A stretch of DNA of 64,000 nucleotides from Lamellibrachia columna (Eukaryota; Annelida; Polychaeta; Sabellida; Siboglinidae). Position 1 is the first letter of the stretch, and every line of letters begins with the position of its first letter. The notes beneath the pieces were generated by a model. It was given only the letters and a program-made list of their open reading frames with translations. It made no database searches and was not told where the DNA came from. Below are positions 25,501-37,000 of the stretch, piece after piece. The stretch spans positions 9,644,098 to 9,708,097 of the forward strand of contig OY759266.1 of assembly GCA_963662155.1 (NCBI GenBank), given 5' to 3'. The translations under genes were made by a program, and so were the position numbers.

Positions 25501-27853
25501 ACTATCCATTTTGAATTTATGATCAAGTTGTGGCAGTGGTGATATGATGAGTGGCGCCACTAGTGGGAGCCTGCTTTAATTTCTACACTAAGAGCATGTT
25601 GTGGCAATGTGTGTGTACCAGTCAGTGAATCAGTCATGAGCATGCAGTAGGGAAGCAGCTTACTCTGGCATCAAAGCAACATTTGGAATGGTGTGATAAT
25701 TTGTTCTGTGAGAAGGTGGGAAATCCTGAAGAATTAGAAATAAATGTAAAATTTCATTTTAAAGATGTTATGTAATGTCTAATTCCCCTGGTGGGCACAT
25801 TAGTGTTGTAATTACCATAATATTAATGTGAACTATATTTTATCTAAATTCCTACCATAGGTATTCTTTCTGTGTCAAAATCCCATCCTCCTAAGTTGGA
25901 AACAAATGCATAACACCTCGACACACAATGAGAACTTCCGTATTGTGGTGCTGTCAATCAGCAGTGTGGTTCATTTACCAGCACACTGAGCGTCTATTAG
26001 GTCATATATGGTACCTGTATTTCTGTCATGCAGGTTGACTGTGGCATCATTTGACAACCTGGGACATGCAAAGTACATCAAGACAAGTGGGCTGAAACAT
26101 CTCAGTTTGGGCAAGGATGAGGTAAGTTGCACTCATCTACGTTTGCACAGATCCACATGGCATATTTTATTGATAAGGAATAGGCATCTGGAATACTGTC
26201 AAATTTCATGTTTATTACATACAATGTTTGCTTGTCTCATGAACGTGAAGGGACCAATACAATAAAATAAAATATGCTAATATTTCTAAAGCACCTACGT
26301 CCTATGGAAACAGAGTTCTCCTGATCAAACAGAACAGTGTGAGAATCTCTCTGGGCATGTAACAGGTGGAGAGAATCCATGACGTGGTCACAAATACGGC
26401 AACTATTCATCCATTCTCTCGCCATATACATAATATAGTTCTTTTCACTTAGAATTACTACTATGTGAATTACATTACAAATTTGTACATTATGTTTGTG
26501 TGGTACACAAAAATAACACAATAGGCAAGCAATAATAAAGGTATTTTTACAATTCTCCAAAGCCTAATCTATTTGTATCTATTTGGATTCTCTGCGTCTT
26601 CCTCTCCATGGACAGACAAATAGAATTGACCCTATGTGACGATATAAACAAATAATTTGCAGTATTCATGGTCATGCGACATTTGTAGAAAGTGGGGATT
26701 TTGGAACAATCCAGTGTACATCTTTGGGTTGATATATAAAGCACTGGACGTACAAAAACTATTTTTGTATGCTGGAGAGGTCAGAGATACAAATAAAATA
26801 GATCCATGATACACCTTTCCACACCAGTCCTGCCATCTAGTAGGTGCCAGGATAAGCTCATCTGAAGACTAAATTTCATAACTTCAGATCTACAAGCCAC
26901 ATTTTTGGTATTTTACCAATGCTTATGTTCAACATTTATTTTCAATACACCATTTGTGCTCAATATGTTAGATGCAGCAATTTTTAAGGCAATATACGGT
27001 CAGTAATCAGGACCATAGATTTTCCGGGATGGGACCACAGATTTTGGGTATGGGTGTGTGATTAAAGGGGGTTAACGTCTAACATTTAATAGGGGTTACA
27101 TGTGGGACCACATATTTTGGGTATGGGTGTGTAGTTAGAGGGGGTTCACGTTAAATAGGGGGCTGCATTTGGGACCATAGATTTCAAGCGAGGGACCATA
27201 AGCAAAAACAAAAAAATCAGTTAGGTGCATTTTATTTTGTCAAACATCTACGTATATTATAGCATATTAGATGTTTGAAAAGGTAAGACATTTCTAGTCA
27301 GTTTTATTTTTACAGTAAGAAACTTGTACATGTCATAATGCTATTAGTCTCTTTATTAAAAAATTCAAGCACGTATCTATAACTAGTTTTAATGTTTTTG
27401 TTTCTGACACAATCATTCGGTGAAACCTGCCATAGTTAACATTGAGTCACCAATGGACATATCCCTATACAGTTCACATGTTGGAGTCAGTGTCCACTGA
27501 ATTGTCCAAATGTGGTACACCAGTTGCATTGTATAATGCACTGAGGCATTAGTATAAGGCACTATGACAACAGTTCACTGTTTTGATTGCAGGATGCGGT
27601 TATCATGACGATTGAGCGCCATGTTGCCTTCCCATTGCGGGTCAGCTGCAACTTCCTCGTGTACACCCCAAAGGAAGAGTGGGCTGAGCAAAAGACAGCC
27701 GAGAACGTCAGCCAATCAAAGTCGACCACCAGTGGTGCCTCTAACCACCAGAACATCAACACCGAATCGGGTGCAGAGATCGGCATGAATTCTGCTCCAG
27801 CACTGGCCAATCTGAATTCACCGGAAGTCAGTAACGAAGAAGTGGTATTGTGA
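13432..27853 (+). CDS. GMCL1: Germ cell-less protein-like 1 (BTB-BACK)
   Basis: Substrate adaptor of cullin-3 ubiquitin ligases at the nuclear envelope, known for germ-cell specification and spermatogenesis. Fifteen exons keep frame: 13432-13541, 14440-14563, 15095-15191, 16817-16914, 18001-18047, 18587-18718, 19179-19263, 19788-19872, 20747-20887, 22003-22072, 22623-22707, 24059-24120, 25111-25194, 26034-26121, 27593-27853, giving 522 aa. Residues 1-45 are basic, with HGRKRKFDD and NTPKKKKLKSTSKYI (a likely NLS and a family signature). The BTB domain follows (LFVNGEGSDIKL, LCQSGYFASMFSGSWKES), then the BACK region (LECIDWLEKNLMT, NLFVIQVEMDLYSMLKKW) and the conserved C-terminal half (YCWRWTGYNFGVDLLLSFTN, LTVASFD). 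The last ~45 residues are Ser/Asn/Glu-rich and longer than I recall for vertebrate GMCL1. The ATG is the first after in-frame stops and starts MGNVVPHAIL. Confidence 0.95.
14583..14860 (-). mobile_element. LINE 3'-end fragment (GMCL1-intron family, copy a)
   Basis: The minus strand matches the 3' end of the LINE at 15411-16600: a TCAAT/CTTGTT tail, the phrase CTCTCAATAAGCCAATGACTTC, and degraded C-terminal RT codons. It starts about 20 bp after the exon 2 donor of GMCL1. Confidence 0.65.
15411..16600 (+). mobile_element. 5'-truncated LINE with nearly intact RT C-terminus
   Basis: Lies in GMCL1 intron 3, same strand. It reads LLLKLKAHGIGDSITDWIEQ, then LSGVPQ, TGA (15562-15564) where Gly is expected, SVLGPILFLIYINDLDD, LKFADDTKLF (the RT catalytic box), KWQMLFNFGKCK, LGVTISADMKVS, LYKAIVRPHLEYC and WNKLSTDCVTASSVNMFKNK, ending with TAG at 16447. 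From 15607 on, 280 codons are open. The 3' end has repeats of TTGTTAAATC. Only the single nonsense codon interrupts the surviving part, so it looks young. Endonuclease and N-terminal RT are absent. The style is CR1/RTE-like; clade not fixed. Confidence 0.9.
17600..17992 (-). mobile_element. Non-LTR RT C-terminal fragment abutting GMCL1 exon 5
   Basis: The minus strand encodes LDASWRDHMINKEILKRENI and LLMQINLRWTGHVAHMTSK, typical of the C-terminal tail of craniofacial-development-protein-2-like endonuclease/RT ORFs, followed by degraded sequence. It ends within about 10 bp of the exon 5 acceptor at 17999-18000, so element-derived DNA may supply that polypyrimidine/branch region. It is a different family from the 15.4-kb LINE. 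Confidence 0.75.
19917..20555. repeat. 35-bp minisatellite in GMCL1 intron 8
   Basis: About 18 copies of a 35-bp unit containing ACTTAATACAGGTGGGACCC and TGGTCACTGATGAC, nearly identical (variants TTTGTCAC versus TTGGTCAC), which implies recent expansion or homogenisation. It starts about 45 bp after the exon 19788-19872 donor. Each unit contains CAGGTGGG, an E-box/splice-donor-like string. Confidence 0.95.
22530..22562. repeat. (AC)n microsatellite
   Basis: A run of ACACAC preceded by ACGC-type variants, in a GMCL1 intron about 60 bp upstream of exon 22623-22707. Confidence 0.9.
23300..23765 (-). mobile_element. LINE 3'-end fragment (GMCL1-intron family, copy b)
   Basis: On the minus strand it encodes degraded TLETRRLRGDQIEVFKIVNG, RTRGHKAALVKEQC, FSQRVINEWNKLPNDCVNAS and MFKNRID, closely paralleling the element at 15411-16449, and ends with the same AATCTTGTTAAATCTTGTTA tail. 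In GMCL1 intron 11, antisense to the gene. Confidence 0.85.
24135..24335 (-). mobile_element. LINE 3'-end fragment (GMCL1-intron family, copy c)
   Basis: Same 3' end again: ACCAGATTTAACAAGACTGC (plus strand view) and GATAAGGAAGCCATTGGTTT. It lies about 20 bp downstream of the exon 24059-24120 donor and is truncated more than copy b. Confidence 0.8.
24670..25000 (+). mobile_element. tRNA-derived SINE-like repeat, family A copy 1
   Basis: Shares an extended head and body with 33391-33710: GGTAGTG head, GTAAAAACC/GTTAAAAACC, TTGGGGAT, TCCCTC.TGATTCGGA.GATC, AAAGAACCA.TGAGGA and GACATGCACCCTG. The head looks like a decayed tRNA promoter (A-box-like GTAGTG...G, B-box-like GGCTTCAAAATC). In GMCL1 intron 12, on the same strand as the gene. 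Confidence 0.65.
27000..27215. repeat. Interspersed repeat with GGGACCATAGATTT motif (copy 1)
   Basis: Internal partial duplications of GGGACCA.A.ATTTTGGGTAT and GGGTGTGT.GTTA, ending in TTCAAGCGAGGGACCATAAG. That ending recurs at 50740-50840 in another gene, which shows it is dispersed. In GMCL1 intron 14. Non-coding. Confidence 0.6.
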
Positions 27854-28311
27854 GATCACCAACGATTTGGCACTGGTAACGCCGATATGACATCAACTCG
27901 CAGGACACGTGAATGCACGGTGTCCTTGTCCAGGGAGATTGTACAGTTATTTTCTACTTTTCTATTTATACTAGGGAACTGTGAGCGACAATAACGATAA
28001 TCACCAAGGAATTCATCTACAAACTAACCCCCACATTTGTGTATATACATAGGTAACATCTGTATTGTTGTAGGCTACACTTTAATTGTTCTACAGTGCT
28101 GTAGGTTATAGCACCTACGAATGATCTGCCACCTTGGACCATTTAATATGGCGGCGAGACAACATGGTGCTTCCAGCAAATTTACTACTGATCTATGGAT
28201 TTAAGGACTGTGAAGAGGAGACATTTCCCAGTCATTGCTTGCACAATAATGACACTTGTCATCTCTCATATAGTATGTTTGTAGCAGACATGTGAATATA
28301 CTGATGATGGA

Positions 28312-28317
28312 AATAAA
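28312..28317 (+). terminator. GMCL1 polyadenylation signal
   Basis: AATAAA about 460 bases after the GMCL1 stop and just before the 16-bp minisatellite. Confidence 0.75.
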
Positions 28318-28337
28318 TCATATTATACAATCCAACC

Positions 28338-28946
28338 ACTGTTGTGTGTTGCATGTAGGCAGTGTTGCATGTAGGCAGTGTTGCATGTTGGCTGTGTTGC
28401 ATGTAGGCAGTGTTGCATGTTGGCTGTGTTGCATGTAGGCTGTGTTGCATTTAGGCAGTGTTGCATGTAAGCAGTGTTGCATGTAGGCAATGTTGCATGT
28501 AGGCTGTGTTGCATGTAAGCAGTGTTGCATGTAGGCAGTGTTGCATGTAGGCTGTGTTGCATGTAAGCAGTGTTGCATGTAGGCAATGTTGCATGTAGGC
28601 AGTGTTGCATGTAGGCTGTGTTGCATTTAGGCAGTGTTGCATGTAGGCAGTGTTGCATTTAGGCAGTGTTGCATGTAGGCAGTATTGCATGTTGGCTGTG
28701 TTGCATGTAGGCAGTGTTGCATGTAGGCAGTGTTACATGTAGGCTGTGTTACATGTAGGCTCTGTTGCATGTAGGCAGTGTTGCATGTAGGCTGTGTTGC
28801 GTTTAGGCAGTGTTGCATGTAGGCAGTGTTGCATGTAGGCAGTGTTACATGTAGGCTGTGTTACATGTAGGCTCTGTTGCATGTAGGCAGTGTTACATGT
28901 AGGCAGTGTTGCATGTAGGCAGTGTTATATGTAGGCCGTGTTGCAC
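28338..28946. repeat. 16-bp minisatellite between convergent genes
   Basis: About 38 copies of TGTTGCATGTAGGCAG with variants (GGCTG, ATTTAGG, ATGTTGG, TTACATG). The minus strand is open in several frames because the unit carries few stops, producing false ORFs rich in Cys-Asn-Thr-Met-Gln-His. It lies between the GMCL1 poly(A) signal and the NAF1 poly(A) signal. Confidence 0.96.
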
Positions 28947-29243
28947 CATGACAGCTGAATATGAACGGTACGTGGTTGCAACATGACATTGTCATAAACC
29001 GATGAAATTCAACGTTTCAGTGAACAGGTGGTTGTGGTTAAGACTTGTGTGTAACATCACACATCAGTGTCTTCAGACCATTCGTCAGATTATGTTAATA
29101 TTTCCCAAACACTAAAGACTAGATGCAGTATCCAGGTTTCTGTTTGTTTGTTTGGTTTTCTCATCAACTGCCTTTAAGCCACCAGGGATCAGAACAAGAA
29201 ACAACACATACAATAAACCTGGGGTACCTACTAAAATCAGTCT

Positions 29244-29249
29244 TTTATT
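29244..29249 (-). terminator. NAF1 polyadenylation signal
   Basis: AATAAA on the minus strand, about 45 bases after the NAF1 stop codon. NAF1 and GMCL1 ends therefore face each other across about 0.9 kb. Confidence 0.7.
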
Positions 29250-29292
29250 ACACTTCTATTCTTGCTAGATTAACATCCAACCAGCCGAGTAT

Positions 29293-32200
29293 CTACGGGT
29301 GCCAGTGATTCTGGGCACCTGGCATGAAATTAGGCCGTTGCCCAAACTGAGCTCTGTGTTGCGAGAAAGGCTGCCAGTCGGAACCAGGGGGCCCTGTCGC
29401 GAAATTAGGTGGTTGGGGAAATGGCGAGGGGTTGTTCCTTTGGTCCCACTGAGACGGCCCATTCATGTTGCCCTGGTTCATGTAGCCTTGGTTCATGTTG
29501 CCATGGTTTATGTTGCCATGGTTCCAGCCCCTGGGTGGGCCGTATGGCCGCCAACTCAAACTGCTTTCATCTATCCCTGGGAACATGGGTGGTCGAGGGG
29601 GTGGTGACGAAAATTGTGAATGATCTCCCGTTTGGGAAGGGGGAGGCGGCCATTGCTGTAGCCCCTGTGGCGGATGTTGACCAGAGCTTCCTCGATCGGG
29701 CGTCGTTCCCATGTGGCTAAACGGGTTTGGGGTCATGTTCCGCCATGGCGGCATACCACCATCTGAAACGGAAAATGTAATTTAATTGTCAAGTTTATTG
29801 GTACACATTAAATGTTCCCAGGAAATATGTGTACATGCATGTCTGACTGTGGCACTTCAACATCGCAAGACATAATTAAATTTATTAAATATAGCTTATG
29901 CATTAAACATGTCCAATTTTATATAGAAATGTTGAGTTTTTCACTCATCTCATTTCAGACTCATTTCACTATGACATGCTCGTTTGTGCAAATTTGTTAT
30001 GTAGTTATGGTGAAAGTATGGGACAAACTATTAAGGTCCACTCAAAAATCTGCAGAAAAATGGCAAAAGCGCCTGCACCTCTACATTCTATAACATAATG
30101 TTCTTTCACAAGTTAGTTATTAGTCAAGTGGTCAAAGTCAATTCTTACTATAAATTTAACAAAAGTATTCACTATTTTATTAAACTGAGTGCACACATTA
30201 CTCAAATTGTTCACACACTAGAGATTTGAACATAATAATAATAAAAATTACTTCTATAGCGCCAATATCCTTAGAAAATCTGAGCTCAGTGGCACAACAA
30301 AACCAAAGGATTAGGCATTCTCATGATCATGTACAAAGTGAAAAGTCGTCATCCGATGGATGGACCGGCCAAGAAGCTAAGGAGCTATTAAAAAGATAGG
30401 TTTTTAGATGATGACGAAATGAAACTATATTTCCGGTTGATTTAACGCTGACGGGGAGTGAATTCCGCAGAGTTGGTGTGGCAACCGATAAAGCTTGAGT
30501 TCCAGCGTTTGTTTTAACTTTGGGAACAGAAAGTAAATTAGAAGCAGACGACCAAAGCTGTCTGGGCTGTCAATGAAACTGATTCACAATGGGTTCAATG
30601 AATTGCGGAGGGAGATTTAAATGTTTTCTTACCCTGCGAGCCATTCTGTCTTGTTGTCGGCTGCATAGAACCTGACCCTTGACCCTGTCTTGACCTACAA
30701 AATCAAACTGATTCTGAACAAAGACCAGATGTTTCGAATAATTCAAGAGCAAGAACTACCTTAACTAGCAAAATGATGGATGTGTTGCATATTTTAAACT
30801 TTGCATACTAAAATCACATATCAAGATAACAAATGCCGTGGAAAATGTCTTATAAAACAATACCAATAAACTCAGCTTACAAAGACAATCAATGAAACGT
30901 AACAAGTATAAAACCAAATTTTTTCAATTAAGTGATGATGTTTCACCTCTGGTGATCGTCTTGTTTCCTCTTAGTCTGTGGCTTCCGTTTTCCCTCCTGG
31001 TCCCCATCTGCCGAGCCCTCCTTGCTCTTGTTGCGCTTCTTTGCCTTGAAGCGACGTTCTTCCTCGTCGTCGGAGAAGTCAATGAACTGGATTAAACAGG
31101 TTTCTGTTATACATTCTGTATAATTTAGATTATTTCCCTGAGATAATATTAATAAGTACACTTGTATAGTGCAAATTCCACTCAGGGACACATAAAATAC
31201 ATAGGTGATTACATTTTTAAATGGGTTAAATAAATGATAAATTAGTTAAAACATGATGCATATATATATATATATATAAATGTATGTATATACATATATA
31301 TATATATAGTTAAAACATGATGCATATATATATATACCGGACGGGGCTGTACATGTGTTCAGTTCCTGTCTGGTTTGCGTTGAGGAGCTCACATTCCTGT
31401 TAATGTTCTTCCCAAAGTGGCTGCGTGATAAGCAGTCCACTTTGCAATAAAAAACGTCATTTATTTGGCCTGTTTCAATTCCCTACTACATTGGACTTGT
31501 GTTGGTTATTGCATAAATATATATTCCTATATATTTATATATATATATATATATGTACATAGTAAAGATATGTAAAATGAGATTAATTAGCTAAATAAAT
31601 TAGTTTAAACATTTATTAATTAAATAAAAATATTGATAATTTTTTTTTATTAATAATGAGTTAAACAAATTGCATATAATATATGCAATTTGTACTACTC
31701 ACTACTCATTGTATGCCTTGCAATAAAAGACGACAGCTGCTGTTTGTTTTGTTGAGAACAATGATCATATTCAAAATTCATGTGACAAAAATAGTTTTGT
31801 CCTGACTTTAGTTTAAAGGGATCAATCTTATTTGATGATCAATTATCATCACCTTGACAAAATATGTCTTTCTAAATGTTTGGTTTCACCACATTATCAA
31901 AAGACAGCACCGCGATAATATTAGCTATTACCTAAACAAATATTGTACACCAACATTAATCATGGTACACTCTGACCTATGTCATGCTTAGAATCCTTGA
32001 AGCCACTGTTGTTTATGTTGCGACCAATAAATTTGATTTGTAACCCTTAATCGTTGTCAGTCATGTTTAATGTCTTCATCATTACTGTCGACATAGTCAA
32101 ACTATATAACAATAGTCATTTAGAATTTATTACATATTGGTTCTAGTAATATCAGACAAACTTTTACTGCATCACACCTGGTAACACAATCCTTTAAAAT

Positions 32201-33937
32201 TCCCTCCTCAATTGATTTAAGCCCATCATAAATCACATTTGTAATATTCGCAGTCAGTTTAATAGATGAGTGCAAAGTCAGAGTGGATACTGTTTCTGAA
32301 TGCAGCCCTTACCTTATCTGGTGGCTCATTGTTATCTTCCCATGATGCATCTGACCCTTTCAAACTGCAACGTTTAGAAAGTTTATACATTTTTGTAACA
32401 AATGTAAATATACACATAAATAAAATTGCTGGTGAAATATACAGAGTTCCTATCCTTTCATTACAACATAATTCCAGGACATTACTTTTTATTTATAATT
32501 TCAAGAACATGTCATATGTCCCCAAATGAGGTCAAGTATGAACATGACACATTTTGCATTGAAAACTTTAATAATGTGCAATTTCATGTAACAGTGACAA
32601 AACATATTATGCCTTAAGCATCAATAAATTTATCTAATCACCGACTTCCACTTTGCTACAGTTAATTTTGCTACAGTGGTAACAGCAATATGATATTTAT
32701 ACACATTTCCTGTCCAGGAGATCTGGCAGTACCAAAATTCATAGATTTATCCAGGACATTAATAAAAAGTTGCCTTTTTCCAGGTCCTGGAAGTAAACAC
32801 TAAAAATCCAGTACTTTTCAGGACATGGTGGAACCCCGATATATCTCATTGAACCTCAGACATACTTCAACAATGCCCTGTTGAAGAACAAAACTAATTC
32901 AATATCTTCAGCAGCGATGTTCCACAACCAATGTATAGTATCTTACTGTCCCAATGAAGTTATATGATATGTTACAACAAGAAAATTTGTCATGATTCTA
33001 ATATAACTAGTCAAGAATTGTCCCTGTGAAGTTTATCACAGGGACAATTTTGAAGAGGGTTATGACAGATGAATGACTTTTTTTCACCATCAATTACATA
33101 AAATGTGCATAACATAAATGCAGAGGTGCAGGTATTCTTGGATGATCACTGCAGAGACATGCACTAAAGATACAGTGCTGGCTAGTATCAAAGATATACA
33201 CATACAGCCCTATCATGAGTATCATCCTAGACACTGGGGTCCATGTTATGGTCTAATTGCACACTGCTTACATAGTCAGGTTATTTTTATTTTATAAAAA
33301 CAGGCATCAATTCTGGTTGTCAAGCATATAAGTGCTAGCCATTTCAGTGAATATTTATGCATAATTAAACACCAGTTTGTCAGTTTTTTTAGAGAGGCAT
33401 GGTAGTGTAGTGGTTGAAGTTCTGAGTTTAAGACCTGGACCAGGCATGGTATGTTTGGTGTAAAAACCGGGCTCTCCACATTGGGGATTGTGTCTCCCTC
33501 ATGATTCGGATGATCACGTCAATGTCATTTAACTGAGGACATAAAAGAACCATTGAGGACGACATGCACCCTGGCAGTGACTTTCAGTGCCAACACAGAA
33601 AGGTCAGTTTAGCAATAATGTTCTGAAAAGGATGGCTAGTTGAATGAGACCTCGTAACACTATCAAATTGTAGTAATCACAACATAGACTAGAATGCTAC
33701 TGGAAACAAATAGATCTTTTGCCTCAATCTACGTGCTACAACAAACAGACCTGGTCAACTGTTCAAGGAAGATGTAATGCGTATACTGCGACTCTGATGG
33801 TGCGTAGAAGACAGTCTGGTGAGGCTCAATGCCCAGTCGCTCAATGTCACTCTCACAGTTATAGCGCACTGAGTAGAACGGGGAAGCCACTGGACCAAAC
33901 GTCTCAAATACCTACAGTAAAATCAACATAATAATAA

Positions 33938-33977
<40 letters not shown>

Positions 33978-34050
33978 ACAAAGTCTATTCAGAGGTGTTT
34001 AAAATGCATCTAGGTAATAAAATTAATAGGTTAAATATATAATAAATTAG

Positions 34051-34096
<46 letters not shown>

Positions 34097-37000
34097 TTAA
34101 AGATATGTAAATATAAGATTGATTAGCTAAATAAATTAGTTAAAACATGAGGTCACTCTGCAGCACAGTGATGTCCTTTTTTTGTGCAGAAGTGTCTTTA
34201 CTCCTGCACTGTATTGACAACCAATCTGTTTCTGCCTGGCCAAGGTATATAGGCTCTAATTGTTACAACAATGGGCATAGAAGCAGCCAGTAACAAAATG
34301 CTTCAAAGGATGGCAGCAAAGAACATGGGCCAACCACAAACACTGATTCTGTATTTTGATCAAGAGGACCAGCACGGCTATTAGTGCCAGACTGCTGATT
34401 GAGAGGACCCAGGTTCAAGTCTACCTACTACCATTTTTAAAAATTTTACAATTTTGTTCCTCTCACTTTCCCTGTGTCTTTCGGATGAGACACTAAAAGC
34501 TGTTGGTCCCTTCTACCTGCTGTCTATGTCAGGGGAAATAAATGATGATCCCACAATGTGTAACCTGTCGTGGACTCACTAGATGTAGATCACAGCCAAT
34601 AATGGCTTCTTACAATGTATATGTGTTCAGATATGATACAAGAGACAGGCCAAAAACTGTGGCCCTACTAACAAAAGTACCAGCCTGTGCTGTTACGCAC
34701 CTGGAATATCAGCAATACTTCATGTCAGCATGAAATAATAATAAAATACAAAGTACACATGAGTACAGTGAGTCTTCAAGTTAGTAATAAACAATAAAGC
34801 AGGAAAATAAACATGTAATCAATAATTGAGAAAGCTGAACTATACAGGATTGTGTAAGGGTATTTATCAACATGAAAAAGAAGAGTTAACATGCAGTAAT
34901 GGCACATAGGATTAAATTGGATTAAATCTTACCTGTCCCATGACCTTCCTGCCTTCAAGGAACAGGATGGTGTCCATGTTGAGAGCTGGAAGACCTTCTC
35001 TTGCCTCCACCACAACTACAAAACATAAACATAGATGAGATGTAGCTGGAAATATGGTAATCTCGGAACTGTGTGATGGTCTGGTCTGATATGAAATGAA
35101 TAGTCAAAATGTATTCTCAGCCAAGTACCATTCATAAAAAATACAGCAAAAGTATCAATAATACATACACTGTATGTGTAGTCAAAATAACAGTAAAAAC
35201 ACTAAAATACTAGTTCAGTTACAATATTTAAGGTAGGAAGAACCGACAAAAGTAGGGGAGACCTATTTGTAACAGGGGTAAGCTGTACCATGGTATTGTA
35301 ATGACAACAGCACATAAAACATAGACTGATGTGTCCACATCTTGTCTTGTCTGTCATTTCCCGTTACAAGTAGCCCTTAGGACACATTTGTGTAACACCG
35401 TGATTCTCTAGAGGGACATAACAAGGGCTCAAAATAGTGGCTGCCTAGTAGCCTGTGGATGCACAATTTCCATAAGGCTACCACAGTACAAGACAATGGG
35501 AGCCAGTTGGTCTACTACAAGATGTTTCATGATGGAAATCTCAGCTTGTGAAATTGCTTTATGATGGACACCCTCCTAAGTTATGATTTTGTTGTATGAT
35601 GGAAATCCTATCATATGAAAATCCTATCTTATGAACTTGTCTTATGATGGTAATCATATATTTTCAGATCGCAGGAACCTTAGCAAATACTGGCCCCTGT
35701 ATGGCTGTGTTAAGAGTAAACCTACCAAGAGGTCCAATGACAGACCGGACACTGCCAACTTCAGCCATGACCACGTCTTCCGCCAACATGATGTGCAACT
35801 CCTCCAGAGGGGGAAGATTCTACAGAACAGTAACATCATCCATCAGTACTAGATCAATACAACCATCTGTTGGAGGATGCTTGATGCTTGTAATATGGGC
35901 CTTGTCTGTATCAGAACCAATACTTTGGAACTCTCTGCTACAAAAAAATATTTATACCGTAATGAAGTGTATAGCAGATACCATAATCATTATATATATA
36001 TATATATATAGTTGATACCATAATCAAATTCAAGAGTCACCCGAAACTCAACTAACTATTTAATTAAAGGTGTTGCAACTGTGGACATTTTCAATGAGCT
36101 ATACTTCACAATGGTTATCACAACACATTTAAGTGATTATATTTATAATTTATATGTACTTTTATGTTTTTTCTTTTGTATGTATTTACTGTCTTATACG
36201 GTACATATGGGGGTAGATATGTCATTTTATAAGTGCTAGTTATTATAAATATTTAATTTACCAAATCAAGATTTCCTCCATTGAATTTGCTTGGGGGATA
36301 AGTTGATAACAGGATAACAGCTAACTTCAAACAGTTCCAGTACGGGCCAGCTAGTACCATCCAGCAGCAATCAGAATCTGAGAGTAATAGCCAAATCCTA
36401 TGGAGAAGACATTTGGAGCAAGGTTGGGTTTCTGAGTCAGAAGGTATTTCTGATGGGACTTTTAGAGGAAATCTGGCAGTTGAACAATTTTAATTAACAA
36501 TATATTCTTGTACAAATTAATGCATTCAGAGTACTGTTTCTTTCCTTAATTCTCACATATTGTTTTTTCATAAACTTCAGCTAATTAACTCATGACTAAA
36601 AACTTCTAACCCAGATAACAAAGGGCTGCATGTGAATAAAATATATTCTTCGTGAATAGCACAAAAATCAGATCCTCCTTACCTCGAGTGTTATTTCTCC
36701 CTTTGTCTTTAAGACTTCAGCTGCCCCTTTCTGTTTCTCTGTCTTGGCCTTGTGCATCTCTCTTGCATCACTACCAAGCACATCAAAGCAAGATGATTAC
36801 TAACAACATTATTCAACATTCAATTGTTCTTTCACACATCCTTATTCACAATCAACAGGATTCCTCTTTGGATGTGTCCGAGAAGCAGGTATGACTGTGC
36901 CAAACTATAAACATATTTGACATAAAATCTCTGCATGACATATCTAGAGTATCTATAAACTTACAATTAAGAATTGTAAAATTATTACTGTACATCACCA

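Noticed and set aside
28259..28818. Overlapping ORFs of Cys-Asn-Thr-Met-Gln-His repeats
   Set aside because: Translation of the 16-bp minisatellite; the open frames follow from unit composition.
35631..36015. Plus-strand ORFs near 35.7 kb
   Set aside because: They overlap the minus-strand NAF1 exon (NLPPLEELHIMLAEDV) and have no independent support.
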